Source of the DNA: Nemertoderma westbladi
Lineage: Eukaryota; Xenacoelomorpha; Nemertodermatida; Nemertodermatidae
Length of the DNA: 23,164 nt
Direction: 5' to 3'
NCBI GenBank assembly: GCA_032718475.1
Contig: JAUCBJ010006207.1
Location: 1 to 23,164, forward strand
Below the pieces are notes generated by a model. That model was not told where the DNA came from, did not search any database, and saw nothing but the letters and a program-made list of their open reading frames with translations. Below are positions 9,721-17,115 of the stretch, piece after piece. Numbering within the stretch: position 1 is the stretch's first letter; every line of letters starts with the position of its first letter. A program made the translations under genes and the position numbers.

Positions 9721-10967
9721 GACGTCATGGAATTTGTGTTTATGCTAGGATTAAAGGTATTGATAAATGGTAAAATGTTTTTCTTTAGTTTTGGTTTGTC
9801 TTTTAGCATTTCACTGCGTTCTAACTTCAGGGCTTCGGTTATGGCTCTGTCAATTAGGGCCCTCGGGTAATCGCACTTTATGAGTTTGTTTTTTAGTTCA
9901 GAGAGTCTCTTTTTTTGCGTTTCTCGGTTAGACACTATCGTCATTATTCGCCTGGCCAAATTCCATGGTATGTTGATTATGGTGTGCCGTGGGTGACAGG
10001 AATGATAATTTAAATATCGTCCAGCATCTGTGGGTTTGTAGAAAATATCTAGTGTTGGGGCACCAGCGTCATATTGTGGGTTAATAACCACAACATCTAG
10101 AAAAATTATGTGGTGGGGGCTCGATTCCATAGTGAAGGAAATGCCAGGGCATAGGTTGTTAAGAATGGATAAAAGTTCATTTATGCTAAGATCCAGGCTA
10201 TTTAGCCAAGCTATGAAGCAATCGTCAAGGAAACGTCTCCAGTTATTAATGAAGAACTGATGACATGTTTCACCAAACCTATCCTTTATTATCTTGGCAG
10301 CGCGCAGTTCCTGGTGGGCTATAAAAAGGCTGGAGTAGTTAGGTATACATTTTGATCCCATAGCGCCACCTTCCTTTTGACGGTAGAATTTGTTATTGCC
10401 ATTTAATGTGTTGAAGTGATTGAAATAGTTATGCTGAAGCACAATGCGTAGGCCATCAATGATGAATGCTTTACTGAAACGTGATGGGATTAAATCAGGT
10501 ACTTCATTTAACCAAAATTGTATAGATTCAAGTCCCTTTTCCTGTGGAATTGATGTGAATAGAGAGGTGACGTCGAAAGTGGTCAGTGTGAAGTTTGAAC
10601 CAAGGGAACTGGGAATACAGTTGATAAAGTGCTTCGTGTCCCTTATATAGCTAGGTGTGGCAACGACAATGGGCTTGATTATCTCATCTATTAGTTGTGA
10701 TAAGCGGCTGGTGGGTGAGTCTATGTTGGAAATAATAGGTCTTGACGGTAAATCATTGGGGAATGTAATGTCCAGGACTCCATTAAGTGCGTTTTTAGAA
10801 TTTTCTGATATAATTTTGGACTTGGGGAGCTTTGGTAAAACATGAATGGTGCTGCTCTTGGGTTTGTGTTTTGTAAGGTAGAGGAATTCCTGTGCGGTTA
10901 AATTGTCCCTATATTTTCTACAAAGTGAAGTAATGGCATTGGTGGTGTCGGTGGAATTATTAGTCAA
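9696..10967 (-). CDS. Penelope-like reverse transcriptase (partial)
   Basis: A 423-codon open frame with RT motifs in PLE form: RPIISNIDSPTSRLSQLID at about 76-94; motif A TTFDVTSLFTSIP with Asp132; motif B EGGAMGSKCIPNYSSLF at about 199-215; motif C RRFLDDCF with Asp248/Asp249; IIFLDVVV; and the PLE-type FYKPTDAGRYLNYHSCHPRHTI segment at about 309-330. The catalytic Asp residues are all present. The frame has no credible ATG: the listed start is a TTG, and the frame is open further upstream to at least 11024, so the N-terminal part of the protein is missing. It ends with a premature TGA at 9696-9698, caused by a frameshift before the endonuclease. The group resembles those with AMGxKxxPxYxxLF in motif B; subgroup assignment needs a tree. 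Confidence 0.9.
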   Translation of the reverse strand: MTNNSTDTTNAITSLCRKYRDNLTAQEFLYLTKHKPKSSTIHVLPKLPKSKIISENSKNALNGVLDITFPNDLPSRPIISNIDSPTSRLSQLIDEIIKPIVVATPSYIRDTKHFINCIPSSLGSNFTLTTFDVTSLFTSIPQEKGLESIQFWLNEVPDLIPSRFSKAFIIDGLRIVLQHNYFNHFNTLNGNNKFYRQKEGGAMGSKCIPNYSSLFIAHQELRAAKIIKDRFGETCHQFFINNWRRFLDDCFIAWLNSLDLSINELLSILNNLCPGISFTMESSPHHIIFLDVVVINPQYDAGAPTLDIFYKPTDAGRYLNYHSCHPRHTIINIPWNLARRIMTIVSNRETQKKRLSELKNKLIKCDYPRALIDRAITEALKLERSEMLKDKPKLKKNILPFINTFNPSINTNSMTSSGQRMKF

Positions 10968-11070
10968 TACAGTAAAATGATCTATATAAATATATGAATA
11001 GAATAGAAAAAATATTATTAATATTTATTTATCTGTCTTGTTGCTGTTGTTTAATTGTTATTACATAAAA

Positions 11071-11085
11071 TAATAATAATAATAA
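11071..11085 (+). promoter_or_regulatory. (TAA)5 leader touching a Polinton start codon
   Basis: Five TAA units run directly into the ATG of the first Polinton gene. The same arrangement occurs at 12438-12449 and 13529-13543. The position suggests a shared leader or promoter element, but AT-rich slippage is an alternative. Confidence 0.35.
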
Positions 11086-11444
11086 TGTCTTCTGATACAC
11101 CTGCGCCAGTAATAAGACATACATTTAATACTGTTGATAATCTTACTTGTATTGTTATTGGTAACACTATTTATTGTCCTTCACAACCTAATTTTAAAAT
11201 AGACATTTCTGAACAAGCAAGAAAAGAACTACGTTCTATTGATACTTTCGGCAAGGTAGATTCTACTGATTACCTTTTAGATTACAAAGTAGAAGATGAT
11301 TTAGATAAATTCACAATTTTATCAATGTCAGATAACGTTATTGTTATTTGTCAATATAGCGGTAATATAGTGCTCAATAAATGTGAAAAGTTTGAGATCA
11401 AATTAGATCGTAAAATGCTTATGATATTATGGCTTTGTTTATAG
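11085..11444 (+). CDS. Unknown Polinton protein with probable acidic tail
   Basis: An open frame of 119 codons starts at the ATG that follows the (TAA)5 leader; an earlier TTG at 11055 is less likely. The family is not recognised. The middle (LDKFTILSMSDNVIVICQ, then FEIKLDRKML) has an alternating beta-strand pattern ending in a helix, loosely like the PC4/p15-type single-strand-DNA-binding fold found in some viruses and transposons, but I cannot confirm that. The last residues (ILWLCL) look out of frame. From 11430 another frame reads MALFIVIISKETLVTTDETD and ends in Asp/Glu residues at 11509, so a frameshift near 11425 probably removed an acidic C-terminus. It is first in the plus-strand gene series. 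Confidence 0.5.
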   Translation: MSSDTPAPVIRHTFNTVDNLTCIVIGNTIYCPSQPNFKIDISEQARKELRSIDTFGKVDSTDYLLDYKVEDDLDKFTILSMSDNVIVICQYSGNIVLNKCEKFEIKLDRKMLMILWLCL

Positions 11445-11576
11445 TTATTATTTCAAAAGAAACCCTTGTAACCACTGATGAAACCGATGACAATGAAGAT
11501 GATTCTTGACTCTTTCAGCTATATTATAAATATTTTATCAACATTTTAATGATTTTGGTATGGTTATTTAAGAAAA

Positions 11577-12185
11577 ATGGATATTTTAATAAACACAAAT
11601 TGTAGTATTTGTTATTCTAATTTAAAACATCTTGATTGTTACATATGTGTTAATAAGCATGGAACTTGCGTGACATGTATTGATCAATATGTCGAAATTA
11701 ATGATTGTACTAAAATTTTTCCAATTTATAGAGTAAAGACGCTTTGCAGAGTAAACAAGTTATATAATCCATATTATTGGAAAGAGCTGTGGAATTCTAC
11801 CTACATTTCAGGAAAAAGTAACGAACCTAACGAGTTATTTATAATATCACAGAATATTTTTTATCGATATATAGTGAAAAAAGGTGGCTTTATGGTACCT
11901 TGGCTGTTTGATGAAGAACATAAAAATATCACAGAAAAATTAAATAAGAATTTGCGTAGTTTTGACATTTACTTTAAGACATATAAAGATGAATCATCTT
12001 CGAGAGGTATAAAACCAAAAAAGTATTATTTGAAACTTGATGAAGGTATTCTTTGCAATGATTTGTGTATGAGAGTAATTCACACTTTGACAGAACATAC
12101 TCTAAGACATATTTCTAGTACTAAATGCTATGGGCGTGGTATAGAACGTAAATGTCAAACTAAGAAGTATAACGAATTTATATAA
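11577..12185 (+). CDS. RING-like zinc protein with a degenerate last ligand pair
   Basis: A 202-residue open frame from ATG 11577. The N-terminus carries zinc ligands spaced as in a C3HC4 RING finger: Cys9-x2-Cys12, Cys24-x3-His28-x2-Cys31-x2-Cys34. The last two ligand positions, expected in a Cys-Pro-x-Cys context, are occupied by Phe48 and Tyr51 (FPIY). RING proteins usually act as ubiquitin E3 ligases, and viruses and large DNA transposons sometimes carry them; that role is inference here. Residues 55-202 have no domain I recognise, although Cys and His recur near the end (ILCNDLCMRVIHT, HISSTKCYGRGIERKC). After the stop the same frame stays open for 31 codons (about 12186-12278), so the stop may itself be a nonsense mutation. 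There are no frameshifts otherwise. Confidence 0.55.
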   Translation: MDILINTNCSICYSNLKHLDCYICVNKHGTCVTCIDQYVEINDCTKIFPIYRVKTLCRVNKLYNPYYWKELWNSTYISGKSNEPNELFIISQNIFYRYIVKKGGFMVPWLFDEEHKNITEKLNKNLRSFDIYFKTYKDESSSRGIKPKKYYLKLDEGILCNDLCMRVIHTLTEHTLRHISSTKCYGRGIERKCQTKKYNEFI

Positions 12186-12437
12186 TGTCACCGCTATCTC
12201 ACTTGGTATGGACATTATTTAAATCGAAAACAATGTCTGTTGACTGCTGGCATACGATTATACAATCTTTTCAAATAAGGTAAAAAGCAGAACGAAAGAT
12301 TGCCATGATAAATTTACTAATACTACAGTTATACATACTTTTTGTTGTAAATAGCTGTTTTTTGTAAATTGTTATATATATACATAGTAATGGTGATGGT
12401 TCTTTATGTTATATTATATTATATTGTTGATATGTCT
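12186..12437. other. Polinton intergenic stretch
   Basis: It begins with the 31-codon in-frame extension of the RING-like gene (Cys/His/Tyr-rich), then becomes TTTTTGTAAA-type and ATATTATATT-type low-complexity sequence leading into the (TAA)4 leader of the ATPase. There is no independent gene. Confidence 0.6.
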
Positions 12438-12449
12438 TAATAATAATAA
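12438..12449 (+). promoter_or_regulatory. (TAA)4 leader touching the ATPase start codon
   Basis: Four TAA units immediately precede ATG 12450. This is the second of three identical arrangements in the element. Confidence 0.35.
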
Positions 12450-13123
12450 ATGGCTGACTTTAATTCAGGACCATATAATTTAAATTTTCAAATGGGAACG
12501 AGTATGATAATTTCTGGTCCATCCGGTTCAGGTAAATCTATCTTTGTCAGCAACATAATTAAATACAAGAATGGTTGCTTCAATGAATCCCCCTTGCGAG
12601 TATTGTATTGTTACGGCAGCAATCCCTCATTATTCCTTGTATTACCCACCTTTACAAAAGTTTGCCTGAAAATATAGATAGTTTAGTAAATAGTCGAGAT
12701 TTATTAATTATGTATAATTTATTAACAGAAACCGAGTCCAGTACAGCCTTAACTGCATTATTTACTAAGGTTGCTCATCATTCTAATATATTTATTTGTT
12801 TCATAACGCAAAATATGTTTTACGGTGGGAAGCATAACCGTACAAGATCAATTAATAGCCATACCTTAGTATTAATGAAAAATCCGCGAGACAGTTTATC
12901 GGTTTTAAATTTCGCGAAGCAGATGTTACCCGGGCAGACAAAATTGTTAGTAGATTCCTATCAAGATGCGACTATTGTGCCATTTTTGCATTTCTTAATT
13001 GATTTACGTCAGGGAACACCCGAACATTTAAGATTTAGATCGGATATATTTCTTAATGATAATTGTTACATTAAAAATTACATTGACTATAAATGTAGCG
13101 ATAATAATAATAATAATAATTAA
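12450..13123 (+). pseudogene. FtsK/HerA-type DNA packaging ATPase, frameshifted
   Basis: In Polintons and related viruses this ATPase translocates DNA into the capsid. The first part (12450 to about 12620) has a perfect Walker A, GPSGSGKS at residues 23-30, followed by the family-typical VLYCYG strand. The rest is in another frame, about 12630 to 13123. It contains LPENIDSL, a Walker B strand (DLLIMYNLL), the NIFICFITQNMF sensor segment, and NPRDSLSVLNFAKQMLPG, all in the order expected for the A32/FtsK-HerA packaging family. The two acidic residues expected at the end of Walker B are Tyr and Asn, so nucleotide hydrolysis would be lost even without the frameshift. The C-terminus ends in six Asn encoded by an (AAT)n run. 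The RING-like gene lies upstream and the small virion-type gene 40 bases downstream. Confidence 0.88.
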
Positions 13124-13162
13124 TATTCATATTTTGCAAATATTTTCAATAATGTTGCAACA

Positions 13163-13531
13163 ATGAATAGACTTGTGCAGAAATATCGTAACGAATTGGA
13201 ATTTTTACGCAGTGCTACCCCTCAACAAAGAACTTATTTTATTAACCATACCGTGAGTAACGAATTAATACGCCTCATTTAAATACAGCATTAAATGTTC
13301 TAAAATGTAACGTACAATTGACCCCCCATTCATTTAGAAATGTTAAAAAAATATTATGAAAAGGTATTAAAATCACTCAACCACAAAACAAAAAATATAT
13401 CAAGTTACAGAAAAAAGTTAACCAATCAATCTTGTGGTATACTTCTGTTTCTAATACCCCTACTCGGCATTGGCGCGAAACTCGCCGCCGCTGGGGCTGC
13501 TATTGCGAAAAGAATTAACCGTGGACGGTAA
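13163..13531 (+). pseudogene. Small Polinton virion-type protein, two frameshifts
   Basis: Three open segments in different frames form one gene. The first, from ATG 13163, contains YRNELEFLRSATPQQR. The second (about 13280-13340) contains NTALNVLKCNVQLTP. The third (13340-13531) is Lys-rich and ends in a hydrophobic Gly/Ala stretch (LLFLIPLLGIGAKLAAAGAA) and a basic tail (KRINRGR). The layout of a basic helical N-terminus with an 'SPxQR'-like motif, a Lys/Arg-rich middle and an amphipathic Gly/Ala C-terminus matches a small protein that regularly sits beside capsid genes in metazoan Polintons. It may be analogous to adenovirus minor core or membrane-active virion proteins; that analogy is inference. 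The second frameshift lies in an A7 run near 13345. Confidence 0.6.
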
Positions 13532-13543
13532 TAATAATAATAA
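13529..13543 (+). promoter_or_regulatory. (TAA)5 between two Polinton genes
   Basis: The first TAA is the stop codon of the preceding gene; four more follow, then TT and the ATG of the next small gene at 13546. This is the third TAA-repeat leader in the element. Confidence 0.35.
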
Positions 13544-13545
13544 TT

Positions 13546-13710
13546 ATGATGGTTAAAACGGGAGTAACATTTAGAAAATTATATTTAGTATTGAGTAAAC
13601 CGTTAGCTACTGATTTAAAACCACAAGATATACCTAGAGTAAATACAAAAAGAAAAAGAAAATCATCAACTTCAAAGAAAATAAAAAAATTTCAGCTGTT
13701 TTTACGGTGA
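13546..13710 (+). CDS. Tiny basic Polinton protein (54 aa), unknown
   Basis: An open frame of 54 codons starts with two Met codons right after the (TAA)5 leader. The N-terminus is hydrophobic and basic (GVTFRKLYLVLSKPL) and the C-terminus is a dense Lys/Arg cluster (TKRKRKSSTSKKIKK), consistent with a DNA-binding or nuclear-localised core peptide. It could also be the remnant of a longer gene. I do not recognise a family. It lies 51 bases before the integrase start. Confidence 0.4.
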   Translation: MMVKTGVTFRKLYLVLSKPLATDLKPQDIPRVNTKRKRKSSTSKKIKKFQLFLR

Positions 13711-13761
13711 TGCCCTTTATAAGAGGTTTGAATATACATATTACTTGCGGTTCTCAAAAAG

Positions 13762-14733
13762 ATGTCACGCAAGATGAGACCGATTTTAAACCGGAGCTTA
13801 GACAAAAAACTGTTAAGAATTAATTCAGATCCTTCATCACCTGTGGGCTTTGCAAGTATCGCAAAATTGGCAAAAGCGGCAAACATCAAACTATCTCAAG
13901 CCCAGAAATGGTTAAGCGGACAAAAGACATACACCCTTCACACACCACGTAGACATCATTATCCAACATCTAAAATATTTACGGGAGGGTTAAAAGATAT
14001 ATATATGATAGATCTGGTGGATATGCAGCAATATATATCACAAAATAATAATTATAACTATATATAAACATGTATTGATGCCTTTAGCCGGCTTGCTTTT
14101 GCCTATGGTATGAAAGCAAAAACAGGTATTGAAATTATTAGTATATTGCAAAAAATATTCCAGAAAGGCAAACCAAACTACTAAATAAATCTGTGAGGAA
14201 ATATTTAGACACTATTGGTATACAGTATTATGTAATGTACTCTGTGAATAAGGAGGCTATAGTTGAAAGATTTAATAGAACAATAAAAACAAAAATTTTC
14301 AAAATTTTCACGCAATGCGGGAATAATGTTTGGGTAAAAATTTTACCAAAGCTTATTTTCGCTTATAATAGGTCATTTCATAGAACTATACAAATGACGC
14401 CCATTGAAGTTAATATATTTAATGAAACTGAAATAATTAATAGATTATATGGGAAATATAGACAGATTAATCACAAGAAAATAAAATTTAGAGTAGGTGA
14501 TACAGTACGATTATCTATTGCTCATACTGCTTTTGCTAAAGGATATCGAGAAGAATAGACTCGTGAATTGTTTATTATGCATCGGGTTTGATATTAAGGA
14601 CAGCGCTGGAGCTATAATAAATGGTTCATTTTATTCATACGAACTCCAAATGGTCCACCCGAGTAGTAATATTTATCATCTGATTGAAAATATGGGTAAA
14701 CTTAAAGAACGTGTACGTAAAGGGAAAAGATAA
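13762..14733 (+). pseudogene. Polinton rve-type integrase, catalytic core deleted
   Basis: The N-terminal part has the Polinton pattern GFASIAKLAKAA, AQKWLSGQKTYTLHTPRR and IDLVDMQQY, which carries the first catalytic Asp of the DDE triad. A TAA at 14065-14067 interrupts it; the frame then continues as TCIDAFSRLAFAYGMKAKTG. Around 14175-14190 the stretch that normally holds the second catalytic Asp is absent: the KGKP segment runs straight into LNKSVRKYLDTIG. The third triad residue is present in NKEAIVERFNRTIKTKIF. The C-terminus (FRVGDTVRLS, GYREE, a TAG at 14556-14558, a frameshift, then GSFYSYELQMVHPSS) is the SH3-like tail typical of the family. The enzyme would insert the element into host DNA with a short target duplication; this copy cannot be active. 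The 14734-14915 sequence after it holds no gene. Confidence 0.9.
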
Positions 14734-14915
14734 TATTTAGTCAGATTTATTGGGCCCAAGAAGCAATCCTGGATACAGCATATTAAATAAGTTTAGGCTT
14801 ATACTGTATATTAATTCATTGAGTGAATAATGGTCATATATGCGCATAATTTATCAATATTAACTTGAATGATATTACTATACTGTAAGTCTAATATCTA
14901 TAGTTCATTTGCTTT

Positions 14916-14926
14916 AAATAAAGCCA
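14916..14926. repeat. Target-site duplication of the LINE, left copy
   Basis: AAATAAAGCCA is identical to 16220-16230 and directly borders the 3' tail of the minus-strand LINE. Confidence 0.85.
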
Positions 14927-16219
14927 CTACTACTACTAGGATCGGCATGCTGCATTGCAGCTGCATTTTTAAGAATGCTGTGCCGGCTTGTCAACAAAAT
15001 TGCACCGCCACAACTCCCTATCACCCATGACATTTGCTAGATCATCCGCATCTTTAAGGCCAGTGTCCTTTAAGATGCGTCTCAAGAAAGTCATGGGCTG
15101 TCCACCATGCTTATTCACTCCATGAGGCTGCCAAAGTACAAGATTATGCACTGGCTGGTCCTCACGGCGAAAGCAATGTCCTGCAAAGCGGAGGCGATTT
15201 TGTTCTAGTGTCCAGCTTGGGGGAACCAATGAGACACCTCCAATGTTATATAGTGTCTGGTTGGAGATGTGTGCATTGTACTTGACACAATGAACCCGGC
15301 GTAGCATTCTTGTGAATGTGCCATCCAGAGATTTGGTGTCCTCAGCAGTTAGAGCCCAGCATGGACTCCCGTAGAGGAGTACTGGAACTACTGCTGCTCT
15401 AAATAATCGGACCTTAAGTTTCCGATTAATTCTCGGTGATTTCCAAATCCTGGAAAGCCTATTCAAGGCTGTCCATGCCTTTCCCTTACGTATTCGAAGG
15501 TCCTCACCTGACTTCCGGATCCATGATCCCAGGTAACAGAAGTCGTCCACATGCTCAAGCATACCATCCTTTGAGCTTATGCTCATCCGATCAGAGACTT
15601 GCTGAGGACTTTCAAAGTTAACAGTCAGAATTTTGGTCTTTCTGGAGTTAATAAAAAGACCAACACTAGAAGCAGCATGTTCTAATGAGCTGAGGAGCCG
15701 TTGGGCTCCCTCTAATGATTCTGAGAGTACTCCTAAGTCATCAGCAAAGTCTAGATCAGTTAGGTACTTGGCAGGATTTCCTCGACTTCTGGAACCAGTA
15801 GGTGGAGTTATCATCACCCCATCATCATTATGATGATCTAAGGACATGCGTAGAACATAGTCAACCACAATAATGAACAAGAATGGTGCAAGTGTGTCTC
15901 CTTGGAGGACGCCCCATAACACTTCAAATGGTGCTGTGTCACCGTCAACAGTAGACACAAATGTTGTCGAACCATCGTATACTGATCTGATTGCTGCAAT
16001 AATTTCATCAGGAATCCCATATAATGAAAGTATGCTGAACATACGTGAGCGAGAGACTGAATCAAAGGCCTTGAAGAAGTCAACAAAGATAACAGCCAGA
16101 TGCCTGTCTTTCTTTTTTGATAATTCTTCAATTATCCTTCTAAGTGCCAAAATGGGCTCCATGGTCCCACGACCTTTACGGAACCCATTCTGATTTCCAC
16201 GGAGCAGTCTCTCAGTCTA
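14927..16219 (-). mobile_element. 5'-truncated RTE-like LINE nested in the Polinton
   Basis: The insert reads on the minus strand, contains the C-terminal two thirds of a LINE reverse transcriptase, a very short 3' UTR and a microsatellite-like (TAG)n tail (CTAGTAGTAGTAG at 14927-14939). It is bounded by an exact 11-bp duplication, AAATAAAGCCA. The short 3' UTR and trinucleotide tail instead of poly-A are typical of RTE-clade elements; the clade is inference from these and from the RT C-terminus. The missing 5' part fits normal abortive target-primed reverse transcription. Confidence 0.9.
14969..16216 (-). CDS. LINE reverse transcriptase, C-terminal part
   Basis: The frame is open from the insertion edge (16216) to a TAA at 14969-14971; the first Met is at 16162, but residues before it (GNQNGFRKGRGT) belong to the conserved RT region, so this is a truncated protein and not a new start. 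Counting from that Met: motif A VDFFKAFDSV with Asp28, motif B GVLQGDTLAPFLF at 84-96, motif C FADD at 139-142, then NSRKTKILTVNF and the C-terminal domain FCYLGSWIR, LLYGSPCWAL, RMLRRVHC, NRLRFAGHCFRRED and MTFLRRILKD. The last motifs are shared by RTE and related clades. No apurinic endonuclease domain remains. The frame has no stops over 416 codons, so the insertion is relatively young. Confidence 0.92.
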   Translation of the reverse strand, partial: TERLLRGNQNGFRKGRGTMEPILALRRIIEELSKKKDRHLAVIFVDFFKAFDSVSRSRMFSILSLYGIPDEIIAAIRSVYDGSTTFVSTVDGDTAPFEVLWGVLQGDTLAPFLFIIVVDYVLRMSLDHHNDDGVMITPPTGSRSRGNPAKYLTDLDFADDLGVLSESLEGAQRLLSSLEHAASSVGLFINSRKTKILTVNFESPQQVSDRMSISSKDGMLEHVDDFCYLGSWIRKSGEDLRIRKGKAWTALNRLSRIWKSPRINRKLKVRLFRAAVVPVLLYGSPCWALTAEDTKSLDGTFTRMLRRVHCVKYNAHISNQTLYNIGGVSLVPPSWTLEQNRLRFAGHCFRREDQPVHNLVLWQPHGVNKHGGQPMTFLRRILKDTGLKDADDLANVMGDRELWRCNFVDKPAQHS

Positions 16220-16230
16220 AAATAAAGCCA
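16220..16230. repeat. Target-site duplication of the LINE, right copy
   Basis: AAATAAAGCCA is the exact match to 14916-14926 at the truncated 5' border of the LINE. Polinton intergenic DNA resumes at 16231. Confidence 0.85.
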
Positions 16231-16338
16231 GTAAAATATTGATCCCTCGCGTATACTGTAAAAGCAATGAACGTGACGACAGATGACTATAATTTAACAT
16301 TATAAAGTATGTACAAGCGAGTCAAGTAGAGAGCTTAA

Positions 16339-17115
16339 ATAAAAATTGCTATAGATACATATATAACTCTAGTTTCAGATAGCTCTTTAAATACAAATCC
16401 AAATAATAGCCCTAGCGAGTTTACTGTTGATTTAGCTGAAGAATTATATATTGGTCCAAACGCTAATATTGGGCTTGCTGAAATGCAATACCAAGCAACT
16501 TACAGCAATAGTACTCTGCAAATTCAGATCTCGCTGTCAATCGGTGTAAACGCAAAGATGCCAAATCATACAGTTTATTTCCTGGTATGCATAGCTCTAT
16601 TCAAGTCATTATTGATGATATTAATAAACTATTTAATTCTGAAGTGAAATATAAAGATTTCGAATTCATTTTTGATACAAATAATTCTAGAATTAAATTT
16701 AAATTTCCTAAAAAGTTGAAAAAAATACAATTAAGTCTAAGCGGTGATGTAATACAAATTCTAGGCTTAAAACAATTATTGGATCAGAATCATCCAGGTA
16801 TTTCGAATTGGGATATATATAGTACGATAGCGGTAGATTAATTAAGCAATATAGAACAGCCGATATTAATTTTAAATGATAGAGGACCAAATATTTCAGA
16901 AATTGGTATTTTACATTTTCCAGCACCAATAATACCTGTCCTTTAACTCAATTAAACTGTAAATATTTTAATCACAAATATGAAAGTATCTGCTATTATC
17001 CATCAAAAAACTAAAAACGATCTTAATTACTTTATGTGACGGTCAAGGTGAATTAATTAATTTCAACGGTGGTCGCACTGTTATAACACTTAAGTTAATA
17101 CGTGCCGATGGATGA
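16339..17115 (+). pseudogene. Minor capsid (penton-like) protein, first copy, broken
   Basis: Coding similarity begins around 16339 without an ATG (an ATA is at the expected place) and reads ITLVSDSSLNTNPNN, SEFTVDLAEEL and IGLAEMQY, the N-terminal pattern of Polinton minor-capsid proteins (single jelly-roll, penton-like). A frameshift at about 16540-16580 leads to PGMHSSIQVIIDDIN, again a family motif. A TAA at 16839-16841 follows; the frame then continues with ISEIGILHF. Further frame changes occur near 16930 and near 17000. The C-terminus LITLCDGQGELINFNGG and TVITLKL ends at a TGA at 17113-17115. That end overlaps the ATG of the next gene by 8 bases. The second copy has the same landmarks in the same order, so the pair arose by duplication. 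Its product would have formed capsid vertices. Confidence 0.85.

Larger units (their letters stand above)
8998..11024 (-). mobile_element. Penelope-like retroelement, 5'-truncated and decayed
   Basis: On the minus strand a reverse transcriptase reading frame is followed by a zinc-type linker and a GIY-YIG endonuclease, the domain order that defines canonical Penelope-like elements (PLEs). The 3' side runs into a GACTCACA/GACAGACAGA simple repeat at 9001-9043. The 5' side lacks an initiator ATG and runs into AT-rich DNA next to the first Polinton gene. The exact ends are not resolved. The two coding parts are given separately. Confidence 0.85.

Noticed and set aside
15838-16131. Minus-strand and plus-strand shadow frames within the LINE
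   Set aside because: They overlap the RT frame, which has all catalytic motifs; the others show none.
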